A stretch of 49,808 bases of DNA, from positions 1 to 49,808 of the forward strand of contig JAPLIB010000001.1 of NCBI GenBank assembly GCA_026389335.1, read 5' to 3'. This document shows, piece by piece, positions 26,335 to 35,498 of the stretch. Under the pieces are notes generated by a model, which worked only from the letters and a program-made list of their open reading frames with translations, made no database searches and was not told where the DNA came from. This stretch comes from Cyanobacteriota bacterium. GTDB taxonomy: Bacteria; Cyanobacteriota; Cyanobacteriia; PCC-6307; Cyanobiaceae. The position numbers were made by a program, and so were the translations under genes. Position 1 is the first letter of the stretch; every line of letters starts with the position of its first letter.

Positions 26335-27989
26335 TGGCCACGATCACAACAGCCCTGCCGCTCTTCGGCCTGGCCCTGGGGCTGTTGTTGGCCCTGCTGG
26401 CGGTCGGCAGTCTGCTGGGCAAGCTGCTGGGCATGCACCGCTGGGGGATTCCGGAAGCGCTCCTGGCCGGATCCCTGGGGCTGCTGCTCGCCCCCACCGG
26501 CGCCCTGCCCCTGATCCCTCCAGCCGTGATCAGCCTCTGGGATCAGCTGCCCCTGATCCTGCTCACCCTGGTGTTCGCCAGTCTGTTGCTGGGCAAACCG
26601 CTGCCGGCGTTGGGGGGATTGTGGCGTCCGCTCTCAGCCCAGGTGCTGATGGCGCTCACCCTGGCCTTCGGCCAGTACGTGGTGGCCGGCCTGGCGGTAT
26701 TGCTGGTGCTGAAACCGCTGCTGGGGGCCCCCGATGTGATGGCCTGTCTGATCGAAGTGGCCTTTGAAGGGGGCCATGGTTCAGCTGCCGCCATGGGACC
26801 CACCTATGCGCGGCTGGGCCTGCAGAGCGGCGAGGCGCTCGGGCTGGCGATGGCCACGGTGGGCCTGCTGGCCTCCACCTTGGTGGGGGGACTGGTGGTG
26901 GTGCTGGGCCGGCGGCGGCGCTGGTTGCTGAGTGATGGCCTGGCCGGGGAAGAACCGGTCGCCACGGCGGCGGCAGCCTCGCTGGCCCCGACGCTGGATC
27001 CTGATCCCGGAGTTGGTCCGGCGCTGGTGCCGAACCAAGGGGCGTCCTGGACCAGCCCTGAGCCGGCGATCGGGACTACACCTGGACGCTCCCAAGCTCT
27101 GGGGCCCCAGTTTCAGGACTCGCCACCCTGGCCTGGCCAGGCTGCGGCCCCAGGACAGCGGCCATCGCAGAACGGGCCCGCCCAGGCTCTGCCGTCGGGG
27201 TCCCCGGCCTTGCCAGCACAGCTTTCAGAGGCCGGGCCTTCAGCGTCCCGGGCTTCAGAGCCATTCCCTGCCGAGTCCCGGGCCGCCCTGTCCGCCGCGC
27301 CGGCACCGCTCGCCCTGGGGGCGGTGAACCTGGCCCTCAACGGCGTGGCCGTGGCGATCGGCTGGGGGCTGCTCGAGGGCTTGCGCCATCTGGCCACAAG
27401 CTTGGGGGGTGGCTTTGCGATGGTGATCGAAGCGCTGCCCGTCTTCCCCCTGGCCCTGGTGGGCTCGTTGCTGGTGCGGCTGGTACTGGAACGCAGCGGC
27501 CAGGCCCACTGGGCCTCCGCTCCGGTTCAAAATCGAATCGGCACCATCTCAGCCGATCTGCTGATCACGGCGGCCACCGCCTGCCTCGATCTGTCGCTGT
27601 TGGCCAAGGACTGGTTGCCGTTGACGGTGCTGGCCGTGGTGGGGCTGCTCTGGAACCTGGCGGTATTTCTGCTGCTGGCGCCGCGGATCCTGCCGGCCAG
27701 CTGGTTTGAACGGGGCCTGATCGAGTTCGGCCAGGCCACCGGGGTGGCCGCCAGCGGTCTGCTGCTGCTGAACATGGTGGATCCCGAAGACCGCAACGGC
27801 ACCCTGACACCGTTCTCGATCAAGCAACTGATCCTCCAGCCCCTGCTGGCCGGTGGCGTGATCACGGTGGTGGCTCCGCTGGCGGTGGACAGCTGGGGCC
27901 TGCCGACCTGGACCGCCTTCTGCTCGGTCTTGGTGGTGCTCTGGATCAGTCTCGCCCTGTGGTTGGCCGGGCGCCGGGCCGTCGCCTGA
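26331..27989 (+). CDS. gltS: Sodium/glutamate symporter GltS family
   Basis: GltS imports glutamate with sodium. The first ~200 residues contain six hydrophobic segments and the GltS hallmark FEGGHGSAAAMGPTY near 143-157. The C-terminal half (about 325-552) has six more, with NLALNGVAVAIGWGLLEG and the inner-membrane repeat ATGVAASGLLLLNMVDPE. Between them is a Pro/Ala/Gln/Ser-rich stretch of about 115 residues (205-320), much longer than the usual cytoplasmic loop. A GGAGG about 10 bases upstream supports the ATG at 26331, which overlaps the upstream stop (ATGATG). Confidence 0.9.
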   Translation: MMATITTALPLFGLALGLLLALLAVGSLLGKLLGMHRWGIPEALLAGSLGLLLAPTGALPLIPPAVISLWDQLPLILLTLVFASLLLGKPLPALGGLWRPLSAQVLMALTLAFGQYVVAGLAVLLVLKPLLGAPDVMACLIEVAFEGGHGSAAAMGPTYARLGLQSGEALGLAMATVGLLASTLVGGLVVVLGRRRRWLLSDGLAGEEPVATAAAASLAPTLDPDPGVGPALVPNQGASWTSPEPAIGTTPGRSQALGPQFQDSPPWPGQAAAPGQRPSQNGPAQALPSGSPALPAQLSEAGPSASRASEPFPAESRAALSAAPAPLALGAVNLALNGVAVAIGWGLLEGLRHLATSLGGGFAMVIEALPVFPLALVGSLLVRLVLERSGQAHWASAPVQNRIGTISADLLITAATACLDLSLLAKDWLPLTVLAVVGLLWNLAVFLLLAPRILPASWFERGLIEFGQATGVAASGLLLLNMVDPEDRNGTLTPFSIKQLILQPLLAGGVITVVAPLAVDSWGLPTWTAFCSVLVVLWISLALWLAGRRAVA

Positions 27990-28522
27990 GGGCCTTGGTG
28001 GCAGGCCAACCGGCAGGGATGGCCGAAGGAGGGATTGGCGCGGAAGAGAACGCGCGGCTGGATGGGGCACCGGGCAGGCTGGTTGCCAGGAGCATGTTGC
28101 ACGTAGCGATGGGCTGGATTCCAATGCGATTCACTCCTGGCTGAGGAGAGCGCTGAACCCCGTCTCCTTCCCGATCAGGGGCCCGTACCCATCAGCACCC
28201 AGGAAGCGAACTGACCCCTTGGCTGAGCTTGATGACCCAGAGACCTACGTGGCGTGCCAATCCCAATGCAGGGAGAGCCCGGCCCTATCTGAGCCCAACC
28301 ACTGGTTCACGGGCGTCTCTGGTCTCACAGAGCTTTCTGGGTCATCAAGCAGGAGATTGCTGAACACCTGTCTCGGCCATGGTTGAGCGCCGCTTCGGCG
28401 CCCGCTAACCCAGTGGCCTGGCGCCATGCAGCGATAGGTGCTGGAGCCAGGAGCCCACCGTTGGTGGAGTCCAGCCGCTGGCCTCAATCTCTGGGCTCAA
28501 TCTCCAGCCATCGATCAGGCTC
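27990..28522. other. Non-coding region with inverted repeat and hairpin
   Basis: No gene is supported here; frames are short and lack ribosome binding sites. The stretch separates gltS from the convergent aldolase/dehydrogenase gene. It holds a perfect 15-bp inverted repeat 28227-28241 / 28336-28350 and a compact hairpin (GCGCCG-CTT-CGGCGC) at about 28387-28402. Confidence 0.7.
28227..28350. repeat. 15-bp perfect inverted repeat bounding a 124-bp segment
   Basis: The left arm gcttgatgacccaga (28227-28241) is the exact reverse complement of the right arm tctgggtcatcaagc (28336-28350). The inner sequence is non-coding and also shows imperfect agacc/ggtct symmetry just inside the arms. It could be a small MITE-like element or a long hairpin RNA. 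No target-site duplication was identified with confidence. Confidence 0.65.
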
Positions 28523-30616
28523 TCAGCGCACCATAGCCGCCACATTGCCCCCATCCACGGTGAGCAAGGCGCCGGTGGTGCGCTGCATCTGGGCCAGGGC
28601 GACGAAGGCCGCGGCCACATCGGTGGCGAGCACTTCCTGGCCCAGCAGATTGCCGGCCATGTAGACCTCCTCGCTGACGCCACGGGCGGCGGCCCGCTGC
28701 CGGATCATCGTGGTGTCCAGCAGGCCGGAGCGGATGCGATCGGCATTGATCGCGTTGACGCGCACCCCGTTTTCACCTTCCTCCAGGGCGTACTGGCGCA
28801 TCAGGGCCAGCAGGGCCGCCTTGCTGACGCCGTAGGCCCCGAAGTTGGGGCCGGGATTGAGCGCCTGCTTACTGACGTTGAACAGCAGCTGGCCCCCCAG
28901 GCGTTCGGCCGGCTGGGAACCCGAGCCGCCGCCGGCGCCATCCTGCAGGCGCCAGACCGCCACCGCCGCCTGGGCCACGCTCTGGTGGGCGAAGAGGTTG
29001 AGCTCGAACGCCGCCCGCAGCTCGGCGTCGGCCAGGGTGGCGATGGCGCCGGTCCAGGCGGCGCCGGCATTGCTGACCACCACATCAAGGCCGCCGAAGT
29101 GCTCGCAGACCCGCTGGAAAGCGGCGCGCACCTGCTGGCCATCGGTGACATCGCAGGCCAGGCCCAGGGCCCGTGGACCGCAGGCGGCGGCCGCCGCCTG
29201 GACCGCCTCGCCATCGCGGTCCAGCAGCGCCAACTCGGCCCCCTGGGCAGCGAAGGCCCGGGCCGTAGCCGCCCCAATGGCGCCGCCGCCGCCGGTGACC
29301 AGCACCACCTGGCGGGCCAGGGGCTTTTCGGCCGCTTTGCCGAGCTTGGCCTGCTCCAGGCTCCAGTACTCCATGTCGAAGGTGTCGTCTTCGCCCACCG
29401 GCTCGAAGCGACCGATGCTCTCGGCCGCCAGCAAGGTGGTGGCCCAGGCCTCGCCGATGTCGGCCGTGACGGCCGCCTCAGCGGCACTTTTGCCGACGCC
29501 GATCAGGCCCAGGCCGGGCACGGCGATCAGCCGGGGCAGGGGATCCAGCATCGTCTTGTGGCCGCCGACGCGGGCGTTCTGGCGCTGGAAGTAGCTCCGG
29601 TACTCGGCCGTATGGGAATCCAGGGCCGCCTCGATCGCCGCCGGCGAGGCATCGGCCGCCAAAACCAGCGGCCTGGCCTTGGTGCGGATCACGTGGTCCG
29701 GGGTGGCCACACCGCGCTGCGCCCAGTCCGCCAGGCGCTGGTCATCGACCACGGCGCGGGTCAGGGGGGTGTCGCGCAGCGCCAGGATCCAGCGACGGGG
29801 AGCGCCTGCGGCCTCGGCGGCCCGGCTCAGGGCCCCGCGCAGCTGCGGTAGCAACGCCGCCGCAGGGGTGGGGCGCTCCGGCATGGCCATGGAATGGAGC
29901 GAGCGCTCCCCTTGGCTCAGGCGCCCTTCGGCCTGCGCCACCAGCGCGATCATCCGCCCATAGCTCTCCTCGGCCGTGGCGCCGAAGGAGAACAGACCGT
30001 GCTGCAGCAGCACCATGCCCTCGGGCTCCTGGCCCCGCGCCACCGCGGCCTCGTAGGCAGCGGCGCAGGCCTTGGCCAGGGCGAAGCCCGGCATCACGTA
30101 GGGCACCAGCACCACCCGATCGCCGTAGACCTCCCGGCAGACCGCTTCGGCCTCGGCCTGATCGGCCAGGGCCAGCAGGGCCGTGGAGTGGGTGTGATCG
30201 ACAAACGTATGCGGCAGGAAGGCATGCAACAGCGCCTCGACCGAGGGATTGGGCGCCGCCGGATCGATCAGGTTCTGGCGCTGGGCCGCCACCATCTGTT
30301 CATCGCTGAGGATCTCGAGAGCCCGCAGCGCCTGCAGCGGCTGCAGCCGCACCGCCGGGTGTCCCGGTGGCTCGATCGTGGCCAGATCCCAGCCCGATCC
30401 CTTGACGCACAGCACCGGGATCGTTTCGCCGAGCAAGTCGGTGACCGTGGTTTTCACCGAGGTGTTGCCGCCGCCGTGCAACACCAGATCGGCATCGGCC
30501 CCCAGCAGCCGGGCCGAGTAGGTGCGCAAGGCCAGAGCCTCGTCCACACCCAGGGCGCCGTAGCGCTCGATCGCCTCGCGGGCGCCTGACTCCGACCAGC
30601 GGTTTTGGACGGGCAT
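28523..30616 (-). CDS. Bifunctional aldolase / short-chain dehydrogenase (RhaD-RhaE type)
   Basis: The 697-residue fusion has an N-terminal class II aldolase/adducin-like domain (about 25-400, with HGGGNTSVK, CVKGSG, FVDHTHSTALL supplying metal-binding histidines) and a C-terminal short-chain dehydrogenase. The latter shows the Rossmann motif VTGGGGAIGAATA, the SNAG motif and the catalytic YGVSK. The family is best known as rhamnulose-1-phosphate aldolase/lactaldehyde dehydrogenase, cleaving a sugar phosphate and oxidising the aldehyde. No rhamnose isomerase or kinase is nearby, so the real substrate is open. ATG at 30614-30616 fits the family start. It is divergent from the HtpX-like remnant. 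Confidence 0.9.
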   Translation of the reverse strand: MPVQNRWSESGAREAIERYGALGVDEALALRTYSARLLGADADLVLHGGGNTSVKTTVTDLLGETIPVLCVKGSGWDLATIEPPGHPAVRLQPLQALRALEILSDEQMVAAQRQNLIDPAAPNPSVEALLHAFLPHTFVDHTHSTALLALADQAEAEAVCREVYGDRVVLVPYVMPGFALAKACAAAYEAAVARGQEPEGMVLLQHGLFSFGATAEESYGRMIALVAQAEGRLSQGERSLHSMAMPERPTPAAALLPQLRGALSRAAEAAGAPRRWILALRDTPLTRAVVDDQRLADWAQRGVATPDHVIRTKARPLVLAADASPAAIEAALDSHTAEYRSYFQRQNARVGGHKTMLDPLPRLIAVPGLGLIGVGKSAAEAAVTADIGEAWATTLLAAESIGRFEPVGEDDTFDMEYWSLEQAKLGKAAEKPLARQVVLVTGGGGAIGAATARAFAAQGAELALLDRDGEAVQAAAAACGPRALGLACDVTDGQQVRAAFQRVCEHFGGLDVVVSNAGAAWTGAIATLADAELRAAFELNLFAHQSVAQAAVAVWRLQDGAGGGSGSQPAERLGGQLLFNVSKQALNPGPNFGAYGVSKAALLALMRQYALEEGENGVRVNAINADRIRSGLLDTTMIRQRAAARGVSEEVYMAGNLLGQEVLATDVAAAFVALAQMQRTTGALLTVDGGNVAAMVR

Positions 30617-30727
30617 GGGCGATGGCGGAAGCTGCTGGCGAGATTACGGGCCGGGATTGCCCACGGCAGACCCTGGCTAAGTTGCGCCAGAAGCGTGCAG
30701 AGCCGTCCCTTGCAGGCGGTGAGGGCG

Positions 30728-31111
30728 ATGCGAATCCTGCTGTACCTGCTCACCAACCTGCTGGTGGTGCTCACCATCTCGCTGCTGTTGAGCCGGCTCA
30801 CCGCCGCCGGCCTGTTGCCGCCGGCGTTGCCCTTGCTGCAGCTGCTGGGGCCGGGGGGCGGCGCCAGCGAACGCTGGCTGCTTGGCACCGTCGCCGAGTC
30901 GATGCAGGCAGCATTGATGCGCCTCGGCCAGGCCAGTGGCGTGATCGATCGCCGCGATGGCGGCGCGCTCAACACCCTGAAAATCGCCGCTCCCCGCAGC
31001 TGGTTCGCCCTGTTCGCCAGCCATCCGCCCCTGGAGGCCCGCCTCGAGGCCCTGCAGGTGGCGCCCCGGCTGACGGCAGCGGTTGGCAGCGGTTGGCTGG
31101 GCGGCCGATGA
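30728..31111 (+). CDS. HtpX-like remnant lacking the metalloprotease core
   Basis: The 127-residue product reads like the two ends of an HtpX protease joined together. The N-terminus MRILLYLLTNLLVVLTISLL matches the first HtpX membrane helix, ERWLLGTVAESMQAALMRLG matches the segment before the catalytic domain, and the C-terminus FALFASHPPLEARLEALQ matches the HPPLxxRIxxL tail. The middle, with the HExxH zinc site and later helices, is missing. The reading frame is intact, a GGTGAGGG ribosome binding site precedes the ATG, and the stop overlaps the next gene by 4 bp. It is therefore probably still translated but cannot be a protease. Confidence 0.7.
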   Translation: MRILLYLLTNLLVVLTISLLLSRLTAAGLLPPALPLLQLLGPGGGASERWLLGTVAESMQAALMRLGQASGVIDRRDGGALNTLKIAAPRSWFALFASHPPLEARLEALQVAPRLTAAVGSGWLGGR

Positions 31112-32160
31112 AAGCGATCGTCGCCGAGAGCGCCGCGGCCAGCGGCCCAGACAGGGCACCGCGACCCCTGCCGCTGCGGGAGATGGAGCTGCCCCTACCG
31201 GAACTGCGGCCCCACGACCTGCTGGTGCGGGTGGAGGCGGTGGCGGTGAATCCGGTGGACATCAAGGTGCGCGCCGGCCTGGCCGCCGGGGTCCCGCCGC
31301 GGGTGCTGGGGTGGGATGCGGCCGGCTGCGTCGAAGCGGTGGGGGCGGCGGTGAGCCGCTTCAAGCCCGGCGATGCGGTGATGGCCGCCGGCGACATCAC
31401 GCGCCCCGGCTGCCATGCCCAGTGGCTGGCGGTGGATGAACGCATCACGGGCCGCCGGCCCAGGGGCGTCTCCTGGGCCGAGGCCGCGGCCCTGCCCCTC
31501 ACCGGCCTCACCGCCTGGGAAGCTCTGTTCGAGCGACTGGGCCTCGATGCCGAAGGCGGCGACGCCGGCCGCTCGCTGCTGATCATCGGCGGCGCTGGCG
31601 GTGTGGGCTCGCTGGCGATCCAGTTGGCCCGCCACGCCGGCCTGCTGGTGCTCGCCACCGCCTCGCGGCCCGAGAGCGCCGCCTGGGCGCGGGAACTGGG
31701 CGCCGATCATGTGCTCGACCACAGCCGCCAGCTGGCCCCCCAGTTGGCGGAGCTGGGCCTGGAGACGGTGGATCGGATCGCCAACTTCGCCGACACCGAT
31801 TCCTACTGGGATGTGATGGCCGAGCTGATCCGGCCCCAGGGGGCGATCGTCGCCATCGTCGGCAACCGGGCGCCGCTGGATCTGGACCGGCTCAAGAGCA
31901 AGAGCGCCAGTTTCCACTGGGAGTTCATGTTCACCCGCTCCCGCTATGGCACCCCGGACCTGGCGCGCCAGGGGGAGATTCTGGAGCGATTGGCCGATCG
32001 GATCGAGGCGGGCGAGCTGCGATCCACCCTGCACACCCAGCTCGGCGCAATCACAGCCACAAACCTGGAACAGGCCCATGCGCTGGTGGCCAGCGGCCGC
32101 AGCATCGGCAAGATCGTGCTGGAGGGGTGGGGCGAGCCTGTAGGAGCCGGTGGCGGCTGA
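31108..32160 (+). CDS. Zinc-binding-type alcohol dehydrogenase / quinone oxidoreductase family (MDR)
   Basis: The 350-residue protein has the GroES-like N-terminal fold (VRVEAVAVNPVDIKVRAG, LGWDAAGCVEAVG) and a Rossmann domain with the NADPH-binding loop IIGGAGGVGSLAIQLAR, as in MDR-family NADPH:quinone oxidoreductases. The cysteine/histidine ligands of zinc alcohol dehydrogenases are absent, so it is probably a quinone- or enal-reductase. The ATG overlaps the stop of the HtpX-like remnant (ATGA), so translation of the two is coupled. Substrate unknown. Confidence 0.88.
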   Translation: MKAIVAESAAASGPDRAPRPLPLREMELPLPELRPHDLLVRVEAVAVNPVDIKVRAGLAAGVPPRVLGWDAAGCVEAVGAAVSRFKPGDAVMAAGDITRPGCHAQWLAVDERITGRRPRGVSWAEAAALPLTGLTAWEALFERLGLDAEGGDAGRSLLIIGGAGGVGSLAIQLARHAGLLVLATASRPESAAWARELGADHVLDHSRQLAPQLAELGLETVDRIANFADTDSYWDVMAELIRPQGAIVAIVGNRAPLDLDRLKSKSASFHWEFMFTRSRYGTPDLARQGEILERLADRIEAGELRSTLHTQLGAITATNLEQAHALVASGRSIGKIVLEGWGEPVGAGGG

Positions 32161-32314
32161 CCCAAGGCAACATCGTGCTCAGGAACAAGGCCAAAGGCGC
32201 CAGGACCTTCGCGCCGCTCCGACTCCCCTGCCCACCGCCCCTCAAGGGGGAAGTGGGCTCCTGCCACCACTGAGAATCCAGGCAATCCCAGCGAACAGCG
32301 GCCCCGAAAACAAT

Positions 32315-33037
32315 CTAGGGAATGGCAACCACACAGCGCTGGTAATACATCTCCCGATTGGCCAAGCCATTGGTGCCACCATTCACTCGCAAGGTGACAT
32401 CCTTGACGCTGGGACTGGAATCACAAAGCTGATTCATCTTGTTGTTCTGCCACCAGAAGCCTGCCGAACTGAACGGATAGTGCTCGGCCACATAGTCAAC
32501 ACCCTGCATCACGGTGGGATCCTTGATGAAGTCTGCAAAATCCTGATAATTGGCCCGGCCGGTCAGCTGGATGTAGCCGGCCCCCTTGAAACGAGGACCA
32601 TCGCCTGATTTCGTGTTGCCGAGATCAGCCCTGCCCTCATAAGCCCAACCCGAGGCGAGCTCCTTTTTGTAACGCCCCCCGCCCGATTCATGGGCGGTCT
32701 GGCTGAGGAAGTGGCGAAGCCTGGGCTTTGTGGTGATGCCAAACTGATGCAGGCAGGCGTTCAGCTCCGTCACCTCGTCATCGCAAATCATCGCCGGGCC
32801 GCATATCCAGATCTCCGCCAATTGCTCCTTACTGATCAGTGCAGCAGCAGCGCCTGACTGGCTGGAAGCGAGCGCTGTAGGTGGGGTACGGAATTGGACA
32901 ACCCAGGCCGCCATGTCATCCATGAGGGCTGGATCAACCTTGGCAGCAAAGGCCTTCATTGCCTCCACATGGTTGGGATTCTCCTTGCGGAAAAATGCAA
33001 TGAAGTCAAGAAATTTCTCGGGTGCAATTCTGGTCAT
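32315..33037 (-). CDS. Glycoside hydrolase family 19 (chitinase/lysozyme-like)
   Basis: The 240-residue product carries the GH19 catalytic region. The first catalytic Glu is E117 in [12 protein letters not shown], followed by the [11 protein letters not shown] strand and the family signature [16 protein letters not shown] (149-164); E134 is a candidate second acid. Bacterial GH19 proteins of this small form usually cut peptidoglycan rather than chitin. The N-terminal ~50 residues are helical and unrelated. There is no signal peptide. The ATG at 33035-33037 is preferred over a longer frame. The lower GC of this gene and the next suggests transfer. The C39-like gene lies 106 bp upstream on the same strand. 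Confidence 0.85.
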   Translation of the reverse strand: MTRIAPEKFLDFIAFFRKENPNHVEAMKAFAAKVDPALMDDMAAWVVQFRTPPTALASSQSGAAAALISKEQLAEIWICGPAMICDDEVTELNACLHQFGITTKPRLRHFLSQTAHESGGGRYKKELASGWAYEGRADLGNTKSGDGPRFKGAGYIQLTGRANYQDFADFIKDPTVMQGVDYVAEHYPFSSAGFWWQNNKMNQLCDSSPSVKDVTLRVNGGTNGLANREMYYQRCVVAIP

Positions 33038-33143
33038 GGCAAAATGGCGATGGGGGGAGAAAGGGGGTCTGGAACACAATGACAATCCAGATTCCTCGTG
33101 ATATGCAGCCATTCAAAAAATGTCGTCTTCAACAGTGCTGGGC

Positions 33144-34001
33144 TCAGAGGCCGGCCTTGAGACCGGTGGGCTTGCCCTTGACGCTGGTGACAATCCGGCC
33201 ATCACCACTGCCCGCCCCCCGATCCCAGAAGATGCGATCAAAGGTGTCGTAGCTGTATTCGTCGAAGGCCCCACCGATGCCAATGTCATAACTGTCGGAG
33301 GCAGCGTGCCGGGTACCGAAGGGATCGTGGACCAGCCAGATCTGACGATCAGGATCAAAACCCACCAGCAACACAATATGACCATCACCCTTGTACTTTA
33401 CCCCGATCACCACGGGGATTCCCTGACGAAGCGAGAGCAGAAGATCATCGGCCGAAAGCGTCTGCTGGGTGTAATAGGATTCAATGCCAAGATCCTTCAG
33501 TGCTTTGGTCTGTAAGTTGTGGTCAGTGGTGTCGCCATATTTGGCGAGCAGCTTCTGGTAAAGCGATTCCGGCTCCCTCAGCCCCTGGGCCGCAGCCCTG
33601 CTGCTGAGCTCTCCGCCAAGCAGAAAATCGGCCAACATGGTGCAGGAGGTGAGGTTGCACTGGCGGTAGCCATTGCCAAAGGTGGGATGCCAGTCGTTAT
33701 TGGTCTGACCGCGGTACTGGACGGCTAATTTGATCGCCTGGGGCAGCCCCTCAATATGCACATGGGGCTGGTAGGCATAGACCGTGCTGAGGCCGGTGCT
33801 TCCATCGCCGGCCAGCAGGGGTGTGACCAGCTGAAACTTGACGTGTTGATACCGATCGGGCGTGACGGCGCTGATCTGTATCCGGGTGCCCGCCATCACC
33901 AGAACCTTTTCAGACACCTCAAGATCCTGAGATCCAACTGGATTCTTTTTAAAGATAGTATCGATGCGTGCGGTGACGAACTTCTCGGGTGACGTGCTCA
34001 T
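33144..34001 (-). CDS. C39-like papain-fold peptidase with N-terminal SH3-like domain
   Basis: A 285-residue protein with an N-terminal beta domain (about residues 8-85, IFKKNPVGSQDL...EKVLVMAGTRIQI) resembling SH3-like modules found in cyanobacterial cell-wall hydrolases. A C39-like cysteine peptidase domain follows: Cys115 in RQCNLTSCTM, His208 in GDGHIVLLVGFD, Asp226 in VHDPFG. Targets may be peptidoglycan stem peptides (inference). There is no signal peptide and no ABC transporter, unlike bacteriocin-processing C39 domains. Start: ATG at 33999-34001 with an AAAGGAGG ten bases upstream. A three-codon frame (Met-Glu-Arg-stop) sits between this site and the ATG and overlaps it. Confidence 0.78.
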   Translation of the reverse strand: MSTSPEKFVTARIDTIFKKNPVGSQDLEVSEKVLVMAGTRIQISAVTPDRYQHVKFQLVTPLLAGDGSTGLSTVYAYQPHVHIEGLPQAIKLAVQYRGQTNNDWHPTFGNGYRQCNLTSCTMLADFLLGGELSSRAAAQGLREPESLYQKLLAKYGDTTDHNLQTKALKDLGIESYYTQQTLSADDLLLSLRQGIPVVIGVKYKGDGHIVLLVGFDPDRQIWLVHDPFGTRHAASDSYDIGIGGAFDEYSYDTFDRIFWDRGAGSGDGRIVTSVKGKPTGLKAGL

Positions 34002-34385
34002 CGCTCCATGACCTCCTTTATGTTGAACTTCGAAGAACTCGACAACCATATGATTATTTAACCGCCGACCCAGCGTGCCCATGCAGCACATTCGCGCTTG
34101 TCAGTTACACACCACGCAGCTGTCAGAAGCAAGAGGCTCGGGCGTCTGCGTATCGGGATTGAGAGGAGCCACGCAAGCCGCAGGGGCCCTGACCCAACAG
34201 GCAACGGGACGATGACGCAGCGCCTGGGGCCGGACCATCAAGCGTGCGCCAGACACCCGCTCACTCTGGTCAAGTTGGCGCAGCCATTCAGCGGCAGATC
34301 CCGATCCCGAACGATCAGTTCCACGGGAGAGCCCAGCCCGCCGCCGGTACCGCGATCATCGCGGCTTTCCGTCGCTGGCCCGATC
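34002..34385. other. Intergenic region without recognised gene
   Basis: This is the leader and promoter region of the C39-like gene and the 3' flank of mtnA. Its left part (34010-34090) is AT-rich like the hydrolase genes, and the right part is GC-rich. An open frame on the plus strand (34098-34598) runs antisense into mtnA and has no recognisable product. Confidence 0.6.
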
Positions 34386-35498
34386 TCAGCGGCCTGGATA
34401 GAGCCCCCGCAGGCCGTCCTCGGTCGCCGCCGCCACCCCCCGCTCGGTGATCAGGGCGGTGACCAGCCGGGCCGGGGTGACGTCGAAGGCGGGGTTGAAG
34501 CCGACGCTGCCATCAGGGGTGAGCTGCACACTGGCGATTTCGCCCACGGCCGGACCGGCGCTGATACGGCCCTGGATGTGGGTCACCTCCAGCTCTGATC
34601 GCGCCTCGATCGGGATCTCCGCCACCCCGTCGTCGAGGCTCCAATCGATCGTGGAGGAGGGCAGGGCTACGTAGAAGGGCACGCCGTTATCGAAGGCGGC
34701 GAGCGCCTTGAGATAGGTGCCGATCTTGTTGCAGACATCGCCGCGGCGGGTGGTGCGATCGGTGCCGACGATCACCGCATCCACCAGGCCGTGCTGCATC
34801 AGATGGCCGCCGGCGTTATCGACAATCACCGTGTGGGGCACGCCCTCCTTGCCCAGTTCAAAAGCAGTGAGGCTGGCGCCCTGGTTGCGGGGGCGCGTTT
34901 CATCCACCCACACATGAATGGCCAGGCCGGCGCGGTGGGCCTTGTAGATCGGCGCCAGGGCCGTGCCCCAGTCCACCGTGGCCAGCCAGCCGGCATTGCA
35001 GTGGGTGAGCACATTCAGCGGTTCGCCCTGGCGTGCGGCTGGCCGGGCCGCCGCCAGCTGCTGGAACAAGCTCAGGCCGTGCTCGCCGATCGCCTCGCAC
35101 ATCGCCACGTCCTCCTCAGCGATGGCGCCCGCCTCTGTCCGGGCTGCGTCGGCCCGCTCGGCCTCGGGCAGGGGCACCACCAGCTCCCGCACCCGCTCCA
35201 GGGCCCAACGCAAATTCACCGCCGTGGGGCGGGTGGCATTGAGCTGCTCGAAGGCCGCCGCCAGAGCGCCATCGGAAGGGTTGGCCTGCAGGGCCAGCAT
35301 CAGCCCGTAGGCGCCGGTGACGCCGATCAGGGGAGCCCCGCGCACCACCATGGTGCTGATCGCCGCGGCCGCGTCCTCGACGCTGGTGAGCGAGCGGGTC
35401 TCGAAACGGTGCGGCAGCAGGGTCTGGTCGATCACCCAGACCGAGCGGCCGCCCTCCTCCAGGCCGATGGTGCGCCAGGGGGTGCCGTTGATGTTCAT
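34386..35498 (-). CDS. mtnA: S-methyl-5-thioribose-1-phosphate isomerase
   Basis: MtnA converts methylthioribose-1-phosphate to methylthioribulose-1-phosphate in the methionine salvage pathway. The 370-residue product shows the eIF2B-like fold with [16 protein letters not shown], the catalytic Cys in [10 protein letters not shown], the catalytic Asp in [19 protein letters not shown], and the C-terminal [23 protein letters not shown]. The ATG at 35496-35498 ([11 protein letters not shown]) is the normal start; the frame is open upstream without conservation. No other salvage gene is adjacent. Confidence 0.95.
   Translation of the reverse strand: MNINGTPWRTIGLEEGGRSVWVIDQTLLPHRFETRSLTSVEDAAAAISTMVVRGAPLIGVTGAYGLMLALQANPSDGALAAAFEQLNATRPTAVNLRWALERVRELVVPLPEAERADAARTEAGAIAEEDVAMCEAIGEHGLSLFQQLAAARPAARQGEPLNVLTHCNAGWLATVDWGTALAPIYKAHRAGLAIHVWVDETRPRNQGASLTAFELGKEGVPHTVIVDNAGGHLMQHGLVDAVIVGTDRTTRRGDVCNKIGTYLKALAAFDNGVPFYVALPSSTIDWSLDDGVAEIPIEARSELEVTHIQGRISAGPAVGEIASVQLTPDGSVGFNPAFDVTPARLVTALITERGVAAATEDGLRGLYPGR

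Noticed and set aside
33144-34001. C39 domain as part of a bacteriocin exporter
   Set aside because: No ABC transporter domain, no double-glycine leader peptide genes nearby, and the N-terminal SH3-like module fits a wall hydrolase better.
34098-34598. 166-codon frame on the plus strand at the 3' end of mtnA
   Set aside because: Antisense to mtnA in its second half, with no conserved motif.
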